Positions 17,007 to 26,527 are shown, counted from the stretch's first letter. The stretch: 64,000 nt of DNA from Massilia frigida (GCF_011682175.1 NZ_WHJG01000040.1:1-64000); one strand, 5' to 3'. Numbers and translations: made by a program. The notes: a model not told the origin generated them from the sequence alone.

Positions 17007-19712
17007 ATGAACCAAATTCGCTGGATCTGCGCCGCCGCTTACTTCGTCACGGGCGCCGCGCTCGCCCTGCCGATGCCGAAAGGCGTCGTGCAGGGGCCTG
17101 CGGTCGAAGGCATCACCGAATACCACCTGCCGAACGGCCTGAAAGTGCTGCTGTTTCCCGACTCGTCCAAGCCCACTGTCACCGTCAACGTCACCTACCT
17201 GGTCGGCTCGCGCCACGAAAACTATGGCGAGACCGGCATGGCCCACCTGCTCGAACACCTGATGTTCAAGGGTGCGCCCAACAACCGCAACATCGCGCAG
17301 CAATTCTCGCAGCGCGGCATGCAGTTCAACGGCACCACGGCGCTCGACCGCACCAATTACTATGAAGTGTTCCAGGCCGGCGACGACAACCTGCAATGGG
17401 CGCTGCAGATGGAAGCGGACCGCATGGTCCATTCCTACATCGCCAAAAAGGATCTCGACTCCGAAATGACGGTGGTGCGCAACGAGTACGAAAGCGGCGA
17501 GAATTCGCCCGGCGAAGTGCTGATGAAGCGCATGCAGAGCCTCGGCTACGACTGGCACAGCTACGGCCGTTCGACCATCGGCAACCGCAGCGATATCGAG
17601 AACGTCAGGATCGAGAACCTGCAAGCGTTCTACCGCACCTGGTACCAGCCCGATAACGCGGTGCTGCTGGTGGCCGGCAAATTCGATCCGGCGCGCACGC
17701 TGGGCTGGATCGCGAAAAGTTTCGGCGCCATCCCCAAGCCCAAGCGTACCTTGCCGCAGTTCTGGACGGTGGAACCGACCCAGGACGGTGAGCGCAGTTT
17801 CACCGTGCGCCGCCAGGGCGACGTGCAAATGATCGCGGTCGGCTACAAGGTGCCCGCCGCCCTGCATGACGACAGCGATCCCCTCAGTTTCGCCTCCGAA
17901 GTACTGGGCGCGGCTACCACCGGGCGCCTGCACAAGCTGCTGGTCGAAAGCGGCAAGGCCAGCGACGTCTTCGCCTACGCCGAAACCGGCTATGCGCCCG
18001 GCATGCTGTATTTCGGCGCCATGGTGCGCAAGGGCGACCCGATCGAACCGGTGCGCGACGCGCTCACGGCCGCCGTCGAGGACTTCGCCAAGACCCCGCC
18101 CACCGAGGCCGAGCTCGAGCGCGTGCGCCGCAACTACACCAACAGCATCGAGAAAAGCCTGAACGATCCGCAGCAGGTCGGCGTGGCCTTGTCCGAAGTG
18201 ATCGCACTGGGCGACTGGCGCCTGTTCTTCGTCGGACGCGAACGCATCGCCACCATGACTGCGGCCGAAGTGGCCGAGGCGGCGGGACGCTACCTGCGCC
18301 GCGACAACCGCGTGACCGGCCACTTCTTGCCGGACGACGCCCCGCGCCGCGCCGAGATCCCGCCCGCGCCGTCCCTGGCTTCCGTGATGAAGGACTTCAA
18401 GCCGAAAGCGGCCAGCCAGAAGTCGGAAGACTTCGAGCCGAGCCAGGCCAACATCATGAAGCGCACCACGCTGACCAGCGCGGGCGGCATCAAGCTTGCG
18501 CTGCTGCCCAAGAAGAACCGTGGCGAGGCCGTTGTTGTGGACCTGAACCTGCACTGGGGCGACGAGAAAAGCCTGTTCGGCAAAGGCATGCTGCCGGCGA
18601 TGACGGGCGCCATGCTCACGCGCGGCACCACCCGATACACGCGCGAGCAGCTCTCGGACGCCTTCGACAAACTCAAGATCAGCGGTGGCCTGATGGAGTT
18701 CGAAACTACCCGTTCCCACCTGGCCGAGGCGCTGCGCCTGATGGCGCATGTGCTCAAGGAGCCAACCTTCCCGGAAGCCGAATTCGAGCAGCTGCGCCAG
18801 CAAATGCTGGTCAGCCTGGAGTCGGGCCGCAGCGAGCCGCAATCGGTGGCCGTGCGCGTGCTGAGCGAGCATTTCGACCATTATCCGAAGGGCGACATCC
18901 GCGCCAGCCGCACCCTCGATGAGCAGATCGCCGACGTCAAGGCGGTGCGCCTGGACGATGTGAAGGCTTACCACCGCGATTTCTACGGCGCCTCGCACGG
19001 CGAACTGGCGATCGTCGGCGACTTCGACGCGGCGCCCGTGGCACCGCTCATCGACGAGTTGTTCGGCAAGTGGCAGAGCCGCGCCAGCTATGCGCCGGTG
19101 CTGCGCACGCACGCGGCCATCGCGCCGATGAACAAGACGGTCAACCTGGCCGACAAGGAAAACGGCGTCGTCATGGCGCGCATGAACCTCGACCTGCAAG
19201 TCGACGATGCGGACTATCCGGCGCTGATGCTGGCCAATTACATTTTCGGCGACGGCGGCCTGGAATCGCGCCTGATGAACCGCATCCGCCAGAAGGATGG
19301 GCTGTCGTACGGCGGCGGCTCGCAGCTGGGGGCGGGGGACCTTGACCGCGCCGGCAGCATGACGATGAGCGCCATCGCCGCGCCGCAGAACCTGGTCAAG
19401 CTCGATGCCGCCATGCGCGAGGAATTGACGCGCGCCGTCATCAAGGGCTTTACCCCGGGCGAACTGGCGGCGGCCAAATCGGGACTGTTGCAGCAGCGCG
19501 CGCAAAACCGCGCCGACGACAGCATCCTGGCCGGCGGCTGGACTTCGCTGCTGTATCAGGGCAAAACCTTCGAATGGAGTGAACGCTTTGAACAAAAACT
19601 GGCCGCTGTGTCGTTAGAACAACTAAATGCCGCCTTCCGCAAGGCGATCGATCCGGCCAAGCTCAGTGTGGTCATTGCGGGAGATCAGGAAAAAGCCAAG
19701 CTCAAGCGGTAG
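17007..19712 (+). CDS. exported M16-family zinc peptidase, two-domain (pitrilysin type)
   Basis: A 901-residue protein with a signal peptide (ICAAAYFVTGAALALP). The N-terminal M16 domain carries the inverted zinc motif HLLEH within ETGMAHLLEHLMFKG (about residue 80), followed by the glutamate of SEMTVVRNEYE. A second, non-catalytic M16 half (residues about 480-900) has the expected RQKDGLSYGGG-like segment. Such periplasmic enzymes degrade oligopeptides. The ATG at 17007 directly precedes the signal peptide; the upstream in-frame extension runs through the palindrome and is unlikely. Confidence 0.92.
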   Translation: MNQIRWICAAAYFVTGAALALPMPKGVVQGPAVEGITEYHLPNGLKVLLFPDSSKPTVTVNVTYLVGSRHENYGETGMAHLLEHLMFKGAPNNRNIAQQFSQRGMQFNGTTALDRTNYYEVFQAGDDNLQWALQMEADRMVHSYIAKKDLDSEMTVVRNEYESGENSPGEVLMKRMQSLGYDWHSYGRSTIGNRSDIENVRIENLQAFYRTWYQPDNAVLLVAGKFDPARTLGWIAKSFGAIPKPKRTLPQFWTVEPTQDGERSFTVRRQGDVQMIAVGYKVPAALHDDSDPLSFASEVLGAATTGRLHKLLVESGKASDVFAYAETGYAPGMLYFGAMVRKGDPIEPVRDALTAAVEDFAKTPPTEAELERVRRNYTNSIEKSLNDPQQVGVALSEVIALGDWRLFFVGRERIATMTAAEVAEAAGRYLRRDNRVTGHFLPDDAPRRAEIPPAPSLASVMKDFKPKAASQKSEDFEPSQANIMKRTTLTSAGGIKLALLPKKNRGEAVVVDLNLHWGDEKSLFGKGMLPAMTGAMLTRGTTRYTREQLSDAFDKLKISGGLMEFETTRSHLAEALRLMAHVLKEPTFPEAEFEQLRQQMLVSLESGRSEPQSVAVRVLSEHFDHYPKGDIRASRTLDEQIADVKAVRLDDVKAYHRDFYGASHGELAIVGDFDAAPVAPLIDELFGKWQSRASYAPVLRTHAAIAPMNKTVNLADKENGVVMARMNLDLQVDDADYPALMLANYIFGDGGLESRLMNRIRQKDGLSYGGGSQLGAGDLDRAGSMTMSAIAAPQNLVKLDAAMREELTRAVIKGFTPGELAAAKSGLLQQRAQNRADDSILAGGWTSLLYQGKTFEWSERFEQKLAAVSLEQLNAAFRKAIDPAKLSVVIAGDQEKAKLKR

Positions 19713-19811
19713 AAATAGCAATTGTTGCTGGCGGGATAGCAACGTTTACGGTATTCTGTTGCTTCGAGGAAGTATTTGCTTCCTCTGTAGAACATACGGA
19801 GATGTTGGATC

Positions 19812-20591
19812 ATGGCCAGGGAGAAGCAGAAGGAATCCTCGTTCGCGGGTAAGGTTGTTCTCGTGACGGGCGCGGCTGGCGGCATTGGCCGCGCTGCCGC
19901 GGTGGCGTTCGGACGCGCGGGTGCGTGCGTGGTGGTGGCCGATACTTCGGTCGATGGCGGCCACGCGACGGCGGCGATGATCGTCGAAAATGGCGGCAAG
20001 GCGCTGTTCGTGCAGTGTAATGTGACGCGCGCGGCGGAAGTCGAAGCGCTGATCGACAAGACGGTGGCGTATTACGGGCGGCTTGATTGCGCGTTTAATA
20101 ATGCGGGCATCGAGGAAGAGCACCTGCCGCTGGCGGAGGCTGACGAAGCGCTGTTCGACCGCATCATGAACGTCAACGTCAAAGGTACGTGGCTGTGCAT
20201 GAAGTACGAGATTCGCCAGATGCTCAAGCAGGGCGGCGGGACGATCGTGAACACGGCGTCGGTGGCCGGTCTGGTGGGCGCGCCGACGCAGTCGATTTAC
20301 GCGGCCAGCAAGCACGCGGTGGTGGGCATGACCAAGACTGCGGCGGCCGAGTATGCGCGCGAAGGGATTCGTATTAATAGTGTGTGCCCGGGCGTGGTCA
20401 ATACGCCGATGATGGGCCGCGCGCTGGAACGCGAACCGCTGCGCGAGAAAAAGCTGCGCAATGTGCACCCGATGGGCAGGTTCGCCGAGCCGGTGGAGAT
20501 TGCCAATGCGGCGATGTGGCTGTGTTCGGACCAGAGTTCGTTCGTGACCGGGCATCAGCTGGCGGTTGATGGTGGCTTGACCGCGATTTAA
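19812..20591 (+). CDS. short-chain dehydrogenase/reductase
   Basis: A 259-residue classical SDR. The TGAAGGIG nucleotide-binding motif is at about residues 19-26, then NNAG, the catalytic serine in NTASVAG, the YAASK catalytic pair and the PGVVNTPM segment. The C-terminal WLCSDQSSFVTGHQLAVDGG resembles glucose or 3-alpha-hydroxysteroid dehydrogenase-like members. The substrate cannot be told from sequence. GGAG precedes the start by ten bases. It converges with the GntR gene over a repeat-filled gap. Confidence 0.88.
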   Translation: MAREKQKESSFAGKVVLVTGAAGGIGRAAAVAFGRAGACVVVADTSVDGGHATAAMIVENGGKALFVQCNVTRAAEVEALIDKTVAYYGRLDCAFNNAGIEEEHLPLAEADEALFDRIMNVNVKGTWLCMKYEIRQMLKQGGGTIVNTASVAGLVGAPTQSIYAASKHAVVGMTKTAAAEYAREGIRINSVCPGVVNTPMMGRALEREPLREKKLRNVHPMGRFAEPVEIANAAMWLCSDQSSFVTGHQLAVDGGLTAI

Positions 20592-20597
20592 CCCCCC

Positions 20598-20690
20598 GTC
20601 GTTTCTGCCGATGGCAGGAAGTCGTTTCTGCCAATGGCAGGAAGTCGTTTCTGCCAATGGTAGGAACGACAGGGTCGCAGGAACGACGAG
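20598..20690. repeat. three tandem 23-base palindromic units plus tail
   Basis: The unit GTCGTTTCTGCCAATGGCAGGAA (one variant base in units 1 and 3; positions 20598-20620, 20621-20643, 20644-20666) recurs in direct tandem, and each unit is itself a small palindrome (CTGCC/GGCAG). The array ends with GGAACGAC and GCAGGAACGACG. It fills the gap between the SDR and GntR stop codons. Confidence 0.8.
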
Positions 20691-20693
20691 GTT

Positions 20694-21434
20694 TTACGTC
20701 GTACTCAACTCCGCCACGAAATCATACATATCCCCCCTGAAGTACGAGCGGCAAAACTCCACCGCTCGTCCATCCCTCAGGAACGCCAGCCGTTCCACGC
20801 ACAATCCCGCATCGCCTTCCTTCGACTGCAGCAGCTTGGCCTGTTCCGCATTGAGCAGCAACGCCGATAGCCGTTGCAGCGCACGCGTGGGCCGGTTGCC
20901 GGCCGCTTCCAGTGCTTCGTACATCGACACCCCCACCACATCGAGCGATGGCAGGCAGGACGCCACGATGGTCGCGTACTCCAGGCACATCGGCAACTCG
21001 TCCGCATAGCGGATCCGGTTGAAGCGGTACACCGGCGCACCCGGCGACAAGCGCAGGCGCAAGGCTTCCTCCGGCGTCACCGTCCCCTCCGAGCGTTTCA
21101 GCCACACGCTGCGCGGCGTGCGCCCGCGCGCCCGCATATCCTCCGAAAACGAGGTCAGCTTGGCGAAATTCTTCTCGATGCGCGTGTTGATGAAGTTGCC
21201 CGAGCCGGGCCGCTTGACCAGCAAGCCCTCGCTCACCAGCCCGTCGATCGCCTTGCGCACCGTGATGCGCGAGATCGCCAGGTCCAGCGCCAGCTGCCGT
21301 TCCGCCGGCAGGGCTTCGTCCGGGCCGAAGATGCGCTGGTCGATCGCTTCGCGCAGGGCGCGCTGCAATTGCTGGTACAGCGGCTGCGAGCTGGTCTGGG
21401 CCAGCGTCTGCATGATGTGGACAAGGGAACTCAT
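20694..21434 (-). CDS. GntR-family regulator with UTRA effector domain (HutC/NagR type)
   Basis: A 246-residue repressor-type protein. The winged helix-turn-helix (residues about 12-75) shows PLYQQLQRALREAIDQRIF, LPAERQLALDLAISRITVRKA and GLLVKRPGSGNFI. The UTRA domain (about 90-240) contains TSFSEDMRARGRTP, which binds sugar phosphates in NagR/YvoA relatives. The ATG at 21434 is chosen because the HTH starts shortly after it. It is divergent from the TonB receptor and paralogous to the GntR in the nag operon, so it probably controls GlcNAc or chitooligosaccharide uptake. Confidence 0.88.
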   Translation of the reverse strand: MSSLVHIMQTLAQTSSQPLYQQLQRALREAIDQRIFGPDEALPAERQLALDLAISRITVRKAIDGLVSEGLLVKRPGSGNFINTRIEKNFAKLTSFSEDMRARGRTPRSVWLKRSEGTVTPEEALRLRLSPGAPVYRFNRIRYADELPMCLEYATIVASCLPSLDVVGVSMYEALEAAGNRPTRALQRLSALLLNAEQAKLLQSKEGDAGLCVERLAFLRDGRAVEFCRSYFRGDMYDFVAELSTT

Positions 21435-21802
21435 ACCAATCTGCTTTCTTTCGTGAGGGTGGGACCACTTTTTCCGTCGCCTGGCGCAAATTCGCCACAT
21501 CATGCAGTTGTCGCATTTGCATATACCGATAATACCAAAAAAAGACCGCTGGAATAGTCTTCCCTCTTGCAACTACGCTGAATTCGCCCTGAATGACCAG
21601 ACCACTTGGCTAAAATCCCAGTCCACCCGTGTGTTATCGAAACAACATATGAAAAAATTCACTTAACTGGTAGTGTTCTGGTATTAAAGAGGAGTATATT
21701 GGCGTTAGATTGGTTTTAGACGTGGTGGTACCCGTAGCACATAAAAAGTCGTTGTTAAAAATGAACTGGCTTACTCACGGAGCCAACATCAAGGGGGAAG
21801 TA
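21435..21802. promoter_or_regulatory. divergent control region between gntR and the TonB receptor
   Basis: This 368-base region has no gene. TAATACCA at 21530-21537 (TGGTATTA on the minus strand) lies on the gntR side and TGGTATTA at 21679-21686 on the receptor side. The second overlaps a possible -10 (TATTAA, 21682-21687) with TTCACT (21658-21663) as -35. The same 8-mer occurs twice upstream of the nag operon. A strong ribosome-binding site (GGGGGA) precedes the receptor ATG. Confidence 0.55.
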
Positions 21803-24595
21803 ATGAAGCGCAATCAGTCAGTAGTGAATAAGAACGCAGAGCGTCCTGTATCGACCAGCCTGACGCCGGTAGCGTCGGCCGCAGCAATTCTGGTGTTGAG
21901 CATCGCGATGTCGGCCCAGGCCCAGGCCCAGGGTCCCGCCACGGCACCAAGCCTGGACCCGGACGCCAAGGGCGAAGTGGTGATCGTCACTGGTATTCGC
22001 GCTGCAATGCAGCAGTCGCTGAACCAGAAACGCAATTCCGACAGCCTGGTCGAAGTCATTACTGCTGAAGACGTGGGCAAGATGCCCGACAAGAACGTGG
22101 CCGATTCCCTGCAGCGCCTGCCCGGCGTGAGCGTGGCCGCCGCCGGCGGCTCCGAAGGCAGCTTCGGCGAAAACGACCGCGTGGCCCTGCGCGGCACCCC
22201 GTTCGGCCTGACCCTGACCACCCTGAACAGCCACACCGTCTCGAGCGGCGACTGGTTTGCCGATAACATCATCGGCGGCGGGCGCAGCGTGAGCTTCTCC
22301 CTGTTCCCGTCCGAACTGATCGGGCGCGTCACGGTGCATAAAGGTTCGCAGGCCAATCTGCTCGAAGGCGGCGCTGTCGGCGTGGTGGACATCGAAACGC
22401 GCAAACCGCTGGACTTCAAGAAGGGCATCAGTGCACAGATCAGCCTGGGCGCCGTGAATTCGCAAAACTCGGGCAAGAACGATCCCCAGTTCAACGGCCT
22501 GGTGAACTGGAAGAACGAAGCCGGCAACCTGGCCGTGATGGTCCAGGGTTTTCATGAAAAACGCACCCTGAGCCGCGTCGGCCAGGAAAACGGGATCTGG
22601 TACGATCCGGTCGAAGCCGGTTCGCCGGTCGACAAGGCCTTGCCTGGCGCAGCGACCGCCATCCAGACCGATCCGGTCAAGGGCGCCAAGGCGAATTACC
22701 TGGGCGGCACCGCCTGGTTCGAGCAGGAACGTACCCGCAAGGGTGGTCTGATCGATGTCCAGTTCAAGCCGATCAGCGACATCACGCTCGACCTGACCGC
22801 TTTCCGTTCGCACCTCGACGCACCGAACATCAACCACAACTTCATGCAGTCGCTGGGCCGCTTCCTGGCGCCGAACTGGGCGACCAAGGATTTCCCGGCT
22901 GGTAACGTGAGCGGCACCGTGAACAATGGCGTGCTGACCCAGCTGACCGGCACCGTGCCGGCCAACTGTGCCACCTGTTCGAGCATGTCGAGCGCGGTGC
23001 AGGAAGAATTCAGCCGTCCCGTGGCCGAAAGCCAGTCGCAGTTCGTCAACCTGGACGGCAAATGGCGCGTCAACGACAAGCTGACTTTCGCCACCAAGGT
23101 CGGCACCACCAAGGGCCTGGGCAACACCGTGAGCGGCGCGCTCGGCGTGTGGATGCCATACACCGGCGGCAGCTACACCATCCATGGCGTCGACAAGGCA
23201 GTCACCTATGTGACCCCGGGCGCCGACAAGTTCTCGATCGGCGGCGGTCCTGACGGCGGCGGCAACGTGCCTTACACCTACGGCTCGCACGTCACCGCGA
23301 TCGACAAGGAAACCTACGGCCAGATCGACGGCACCTTCAAGACCGACCTGGCCAGCGTGCAGTCGATCCAGTTCGGCGTGCGCGGCGCGGAGCACAAGCG
23401 CGACCTGACCGCCATCGGCATCAACGCCTTGCCGGGCCTCGCCGTGGTCGGCAACCTGCCGATGGGCGGCCTGACCTCGTTCCCGACCGAGTTCAACGAC
23501 CTTGACGCGAACGGCGCCGGCTACTGGACGTTCTCGCGCGAAGCCGTCAACAGCTGGCTGAGCACCTACGCCAAGTACGAAGGCCACCTCAAGCAAAACG
23601 AATTCAAGATCAAGGAGCCGACCCGTTCGGCCTACGTGATGGCGAACTTCGGCGCCGAAGGCTTCTCGGGCAACGTCGGCGTGCGCGTGGTGCACACCAA
23701 GGAAGAAGTCGAGCGCAACGAGATCGCGCCGTCCGGCAGCTTCGAGCCGCGCCTGTACACCAACACCTATCTCGACTTCCTGCCAAGTGCGAACTTCCGC
23801 ATGGACCTGTCGAAAAACCTGGTGGCGCGTTTCTCGACCAGCCGCACGATGGCGCGTCCGGAGCTGGGCCAGATGGCCGGCACCGACCTGCGCGACGTGC
23901 AGGGCACCGGCAGCGCCGGCAACCCGAACCTGCGTCCTATCCGTGCCAACAACTTCGACCTGGGCGTGGAGTGGTATTTCGCCGAGAAGTCGCTGCTGGC
24001 GGCCGGTGCGTTCTACTCGGCGCTGGACGGTTATGTGACCTACGGTTCCGGCACCGCCACCTTCTACAACCAGTTGCAGAAGAAAAACACCGTGTACCAG
24101 ATCGACACCCCGCTCAACACCACGGCGGAAGTGAAGGGCATGGAGTTCTCGTACCAGCAGGCGCTGCCGGCGGGCTTTGGCGTGAATGCCAACTACACCT
24201 ACACCCTGGGCAAGGAAACCGGCAAGGCGCCGGGTTCGGTCTGCGGCAAGCTGACCTATGCCGACTGCACCCTGATCGGTACCTCGAAGAACGCTTACAA
24301 CGTCGGCGCTTTCTATGAGCAGGACAAGCTCAGCGCGCGCCTGACCTACAGCTGGCGCTCGGGCTTCCTGAATGGCACCAGCCGCAATTCGGCCTCGTAC
24401 CAGGCTGCGGTCGGTTCGCTGTCGGCCTCGCTGGCGTACCAGATCAACGAGAACTTCAGCGTTACCCTGGACGGCAAGGACTTGAACAATCCGATGGTGC
24501 GTTCGGTGATCCACACCGCCGGCGCGATGGATGTGCCGGGTTCGCTGTACAAGAATGGCCGCCAGATTTATCTGGCGCTGCACGGCAAGTACTAA
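21803..24595 (+). CDS. TonB-dependent receptor, Xanthomonas/Caulobacter carbohydrate class
   Basis: A 930-residue outer-membrane receptor with a signal region (residues about 25-45, ending SAQAQAQ). The plug domain begins EVVIVTGIRAAMQQSLNQKR and has VVEVITAEDVGKMPDKNVADSLQRLPGVSV-like elements typical of the TIGR01782 group, which imports oligosaccharides. The rest is a beta barrel ending in LALHGKY with an aromatic last residue. Divergent from a NagR-like regulator, it is a good candidate for GlcNAc or chitooligosaccharide uptake. The ATG at 21803 has GGGGGA nine bases upstream; the longer reading frame is not supported. Confidence 0.9.
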   Translation: MKRNQSVVNKNAERPVSTSLTPVASAAAILVLSIAMSAQAQAQGPATAPSLDPDAKGEVVIVTGIRAAMQQSLNQKRNSDSLVEVITAEDVGKMPDKNVADSLQRLPGVSVAAAGGSEGSFGENDRVALRGTPFGLTLTTLNSHTVSSGDWFADNIIGGGRSVSFSLFPSELIGRVTVHKGSQANLLEGGAVGVVDIETRKPLDFKKGISAQISLGAVNSQNSGKNDPQFNGLVNWKNEAGNLAVMVQGFHEKRTLSRVGQENGIWYDPVEAGSPVDKALPGAATAIQTDPVKGAKANYLGGTAWFEQERTRKGGLIDVQFKPISDITLDLTAFRSHLDAPNINHNFMQSLGRFLAPNWATKDFPAGNVSGTVNNGVLTQLTGTVPANCATCSSMSSAVQEEFSRPVAESQSQFVNLDGKWRVNDKLTFATKVGTTKGLGNTVSGALGVWMPYTGGSYTIHGVDKAVTYVTPGADKFSIGGGPDGGGNVPYTYGSHVTAIDKETYGQIDGTFKTDLASVQSIQFGVRGAEHKRDLTAIGINALPGLAVVGNLPMGGLTSFPTEFNDLDANGAGYWTFSREAVNSWLSTYAKYEGHLKQNEFKIKEPTRSAYVMANFGAEGFSGNVGVRVVHTKEEVERNEIAPSGSFEPRLYTNTYLDFLPSANFRMDLSKNLVARFSTSRTMARPELGQMAGTDLRDVQGTGSAGNPNLRPIRANNFDLGVEWYFAEKSLLAAGAFYSALDGYVTYGSGTATFYNQLQKKNTVYQIDTPLNTTAEVKGMEFSYQQALPAGFGVNANYTYTLGKETGKAPGSVCGKLTYADCTLIGTSKNAYNVGAFYEQDKLSARLTYSWRSGFLNGTSRNSASYQAAVGSLSASLAYQINENFSVTLDGKDLNNPMVRSVIHTAGAMDVPGSLYKNGRQIYLALHGKY

Positions 24596-24631
24596 GACGA
24601 CGATGGAGGGACTTCGGTCCCGCCATAAAAA

Positions 24632-24660
24632 ACGGGACGCTCGCGCGTCCCGTTTTTTTT
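24632..24660 (+). terminator. intrinsic terminator after the TonB receptor
   Basis: ACGGGACGC (24632-24640) pairs with GCGTCCCGT (24645-24653) over TCGC and is followed by eight Ts. Confidence 0.92.
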
Positions 24661-24886
24661 ATGGGAGACCGTCGTGCCTGATCCATAGCGCGCCGGGTTG
24701 AAGAATCATTGGGCGCTTCTCCGGGCAGCGCGGCCACGCCGATGTTTTGCGGCACCTGGGATAGCCCTGCGCCGCTCGTGCGGCAGCGCACGCCGCGCGT
24801 GCCATCAGTAACGCGCAGCACCGATCGGCATGCCGCCGCCTCTGCAAGCAAGGCATGCGCCGTTCGTCAGTTGCGTCGTTCCGAAC

Positions 24887-25429
24887 CTACTTGCGGTTGC
24901 GCCGCCGCCGCGTGAAGGCAGCCAGCGACAACAGGCCCGCACCGAGCATGAGGTAGCTGTGAGGTTCAGGTACCGCGGTAATCGTCGCGACTGTCCGGGC
25001 GTCCCATGTGTATCCAACGTCCTCCCCGTCTCCACCCCACCACATCGCGTAGCCCCAGTTTTTGCCCGAGTGGACCCAGTCGTGGTGCCCGGAGGATTCG
25101 GAGGAGCGCCTGAACTCGTAGTCGAACGACAGTGCGCCCGCGGGATTGTACGAAAACGTTGACAAACTGCATGTGATATTGCCTGCGTTGATGCACGGCT
25201 GTTTGCCAACCATATCGTAGGTGAAAGACTTAACTTCGGTAAGATCGAAGATCCCATCCTGATTCAGATCGTTGACGACGAACTGTCCCGTGATCTTGGC
25301 ATCAGGAAAAAAATCCGGTCCACCTTTGTAGGCAAAACCCTGGAAAGACCATTCATATGCTTGATCGGCCGCGTTGGCGGTCAAAGCGCACAGCGTGAGG
25401 GCGGCGCAGCTCGCCAGTTTCATAAACAT
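24887..25429 (-). CDS. PEP-CTERM sorting-domain exported protein
   Basis: A 180-residue secreted protein with an N-terminal signal peptide (MKLASCAALTLCALTANA) and the C-terminal sorting signal VPEPHSYLMLGAGLLSLAA followed by TRRRRNRK. The VPEP motif, hydrophobic helix and basic tail direct processing by an exosortase in exopolysaccharide-producing proteobacteria. The body is beta-rich with GQFVVNDLNQDGIFDLTEV resembling a calcium-binding loop. The ATG at 25429 has AAGG six bases upstream; a second ATG lies two codons later. No exosortase gene is in the window. The surface role is unknown. Confidence 0.82.
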   Translation of the reverse strand: MFMKLASCAALTLCALTANAADQAYEWSFQGFAYKGGPDFFPDAKITGQFVVNDLNQDGIFDLTEVKSFTYDMVGKQPCINAGNITCSLSTFSYNPAGALSFDYEFRRSSESSGHHDWVHSGKNWGYAMWWGGDGEDVGYTWDARTVATITAVPEPHSYLMLGAGLLSLAAFTRRRRNRK

Positions 25430-25517
25430 GAGAGACCTTGTTGATCGTATTGTCGGAACAGGCATATTATCAGAAAGTTAATTTACCCGGGGCTAATTTG
25501 CGGCTCGTTGACGCGGC

Positions 25518-25787
25518 ATGTGGGCACATCCGTCAATGTTTGTCGTTGGTGGCTGCGCTGCAAAGGCCCCGATCTCCGTTACCGGCATGGCTGTCATGCA
25601 TGCGGATGTGGCCGGGACGATGGTATTCAAGCCGCTGCCGGACCGCCACGCGAGCCGCGATGTCCATGCCGCTCACGGCTGCCCCACCGTCGAACGGGAA
25701 GCGACGCCGAAACAAGCCGGCTGGCCTGCGCACATCCAGCGCAAAGACAGCGCAAAGGCAGCGCCACCAAGGGCATCCCTGATTTGA
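25518..25787 (+). CDS. doubtful hypothetical ORF
   Basis: An 89-residue reading frame from ATG 25518. No domain is recognised. Its stop at 25787 overlaps the TTG that could start the next frame, so the two may be coupled or be a frameshifted single gene. The region lies in an accessory patch with duplicated fragments nearby. It may simply be noncoding, because high-GC DNA yields such frames by chance. Confidence 0.2.
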   Translation: MWAHPSMFVVGGCAAKAPISVTGMAVMHADVAGTMVFKPLPDRHASRDVHAAHGCPTVEREATPKQAGWPAHIQRKDSAKAAPPRASLI

Positions 25788-26320
25788 CAAAAGGGCTGGT
25801 GGGGCAGCAGGTCCGCATGGATGGTCAGCGCGCGCGGCTCGCGCCTATGCGCGGTAGCGCCCCGCACTCGGCGCCGCTGCAAATGATGACCGGGTCGGGC
25901 GTGCTCGGCGGCTTGGGCCTCGCCGGTGCCGGCGCGCTTGCCGCCACGGCGCTGGGTGTGGGCGCGGGTGCAGGCTTGGTAGCGGCAGGCGGCCAGGGTC
26001 TGCTCGGCGCGGCCCTTGGCGGTGGTTTACGCCGCGCGAGCGCGAATACCGCGAGCGGGGTTCCGCCAACGACACCGATGCTGACGTCTGTGCACAGCAA
26101 TGAACTGGCCGGCCTGCGCAGCGAAAAGCAGATTCAGCCGCTCGATGTGCATTGGGATGCGGCGATCACTGACGAGCTTGCGGGACGCCGGCGCGAGCCC
26201 GACAGCTATCGGCAATGGCAACCCGGCGCACCTGGTCCCCACGGACGGCTCAACAATGCCGATGGCATGGCGCTGGTGCCGGGTCGCTATATCTATGTCG
26301 TTACCGTGCAAAAGGAATGA
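25784..26320 (+). CDS. hypothetical protein with a Gly/Ala-rich hydrophobic segment
   Basis: A possible 178-residue product from the TTG at 25784, or 167 residues from ATG 25817. Residues about 36-85 are a hydrophobic Gly/Ala-rich stretch (GSGVLGGLGLAGAGALAATAL then GVGAGAGLVAAGG) reminiscent of membrane-inserting segments. The C-terminal 60 residues are polar and protein-like, ending LVPGRYIYVVTVQKE. No family is recognised. The fragmentary context argues for an eroded accessory gene. Confidence 0.3.
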   Translation: MTKGLVGQQVRMDGQRARLAPMRGSAPHSAPLQMMTGSGVLGGLGLAGAGALAATALGVGAGAGLVAAGGQGLLGAALGGGLRRASANTASGVPPTTPMLTSVHSNELAGLRSEKQIQPLDVHWDAAITDELAGRRREPDSYRQWQPGAPGPHGRLNNADGMALVPGRYIYVVTVQKE

Positions 26321-26490
26321 TATCGACGATCCAGCCACGAAGGCAAAAATGCCATTTTAAGTGCCTGCGCAGCCAGCCCCGCATCTGCGCCACTTGCTCA
26401 AGCCGGGGCTTCGCTTGTCAATGAAGACGGTGAAGGACAAGGTCGCTTGCGGCGCGGACGGTATCGCGCTGAACATGCCTCAGCGAAAAC

Positions 26491-26526
26491 GGGCGGGCCC
26501 GGCTTGCGCCGGAACCTGCCCGATCA
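26491..26526. repeat. hairpin copy, 35 of 36 bases identical to 27365-27400
   Basis: GGGCGGGCCCGGC, TTGC and GCCGGAACCTGCCC form a long stem-loop. The second copy at 27365-27400 differs by one base and serves as the terminator of the TPR gene. This copy has no gene to terminate and sits beside a TonB-receptor-like fragment. Confidence 0.75.
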
Positions 26527-26527
26527 T

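Noticed and set aside
16992-19595. An 867-codon minus-strand frame antisense to the M16 peptidase
   Set aside because: Same artefact: no start signal, no recognisable protein, and the plus-strand frame carries the M16 motifs.
15744-20666. Tandem 21- and 23-base repeats as possible CRISPR arrays
   Set aside because: There are no unique spacers of constant length between repeats and no cas genes; the units abut or are themselves palindromes.
24661-24886. A possible gene between the TonB-receptor terminator and the PEP-CTERM gene
   Set aside because: Short frames exist on both strands, but none has a ribosome-binding site or a recognisable product.
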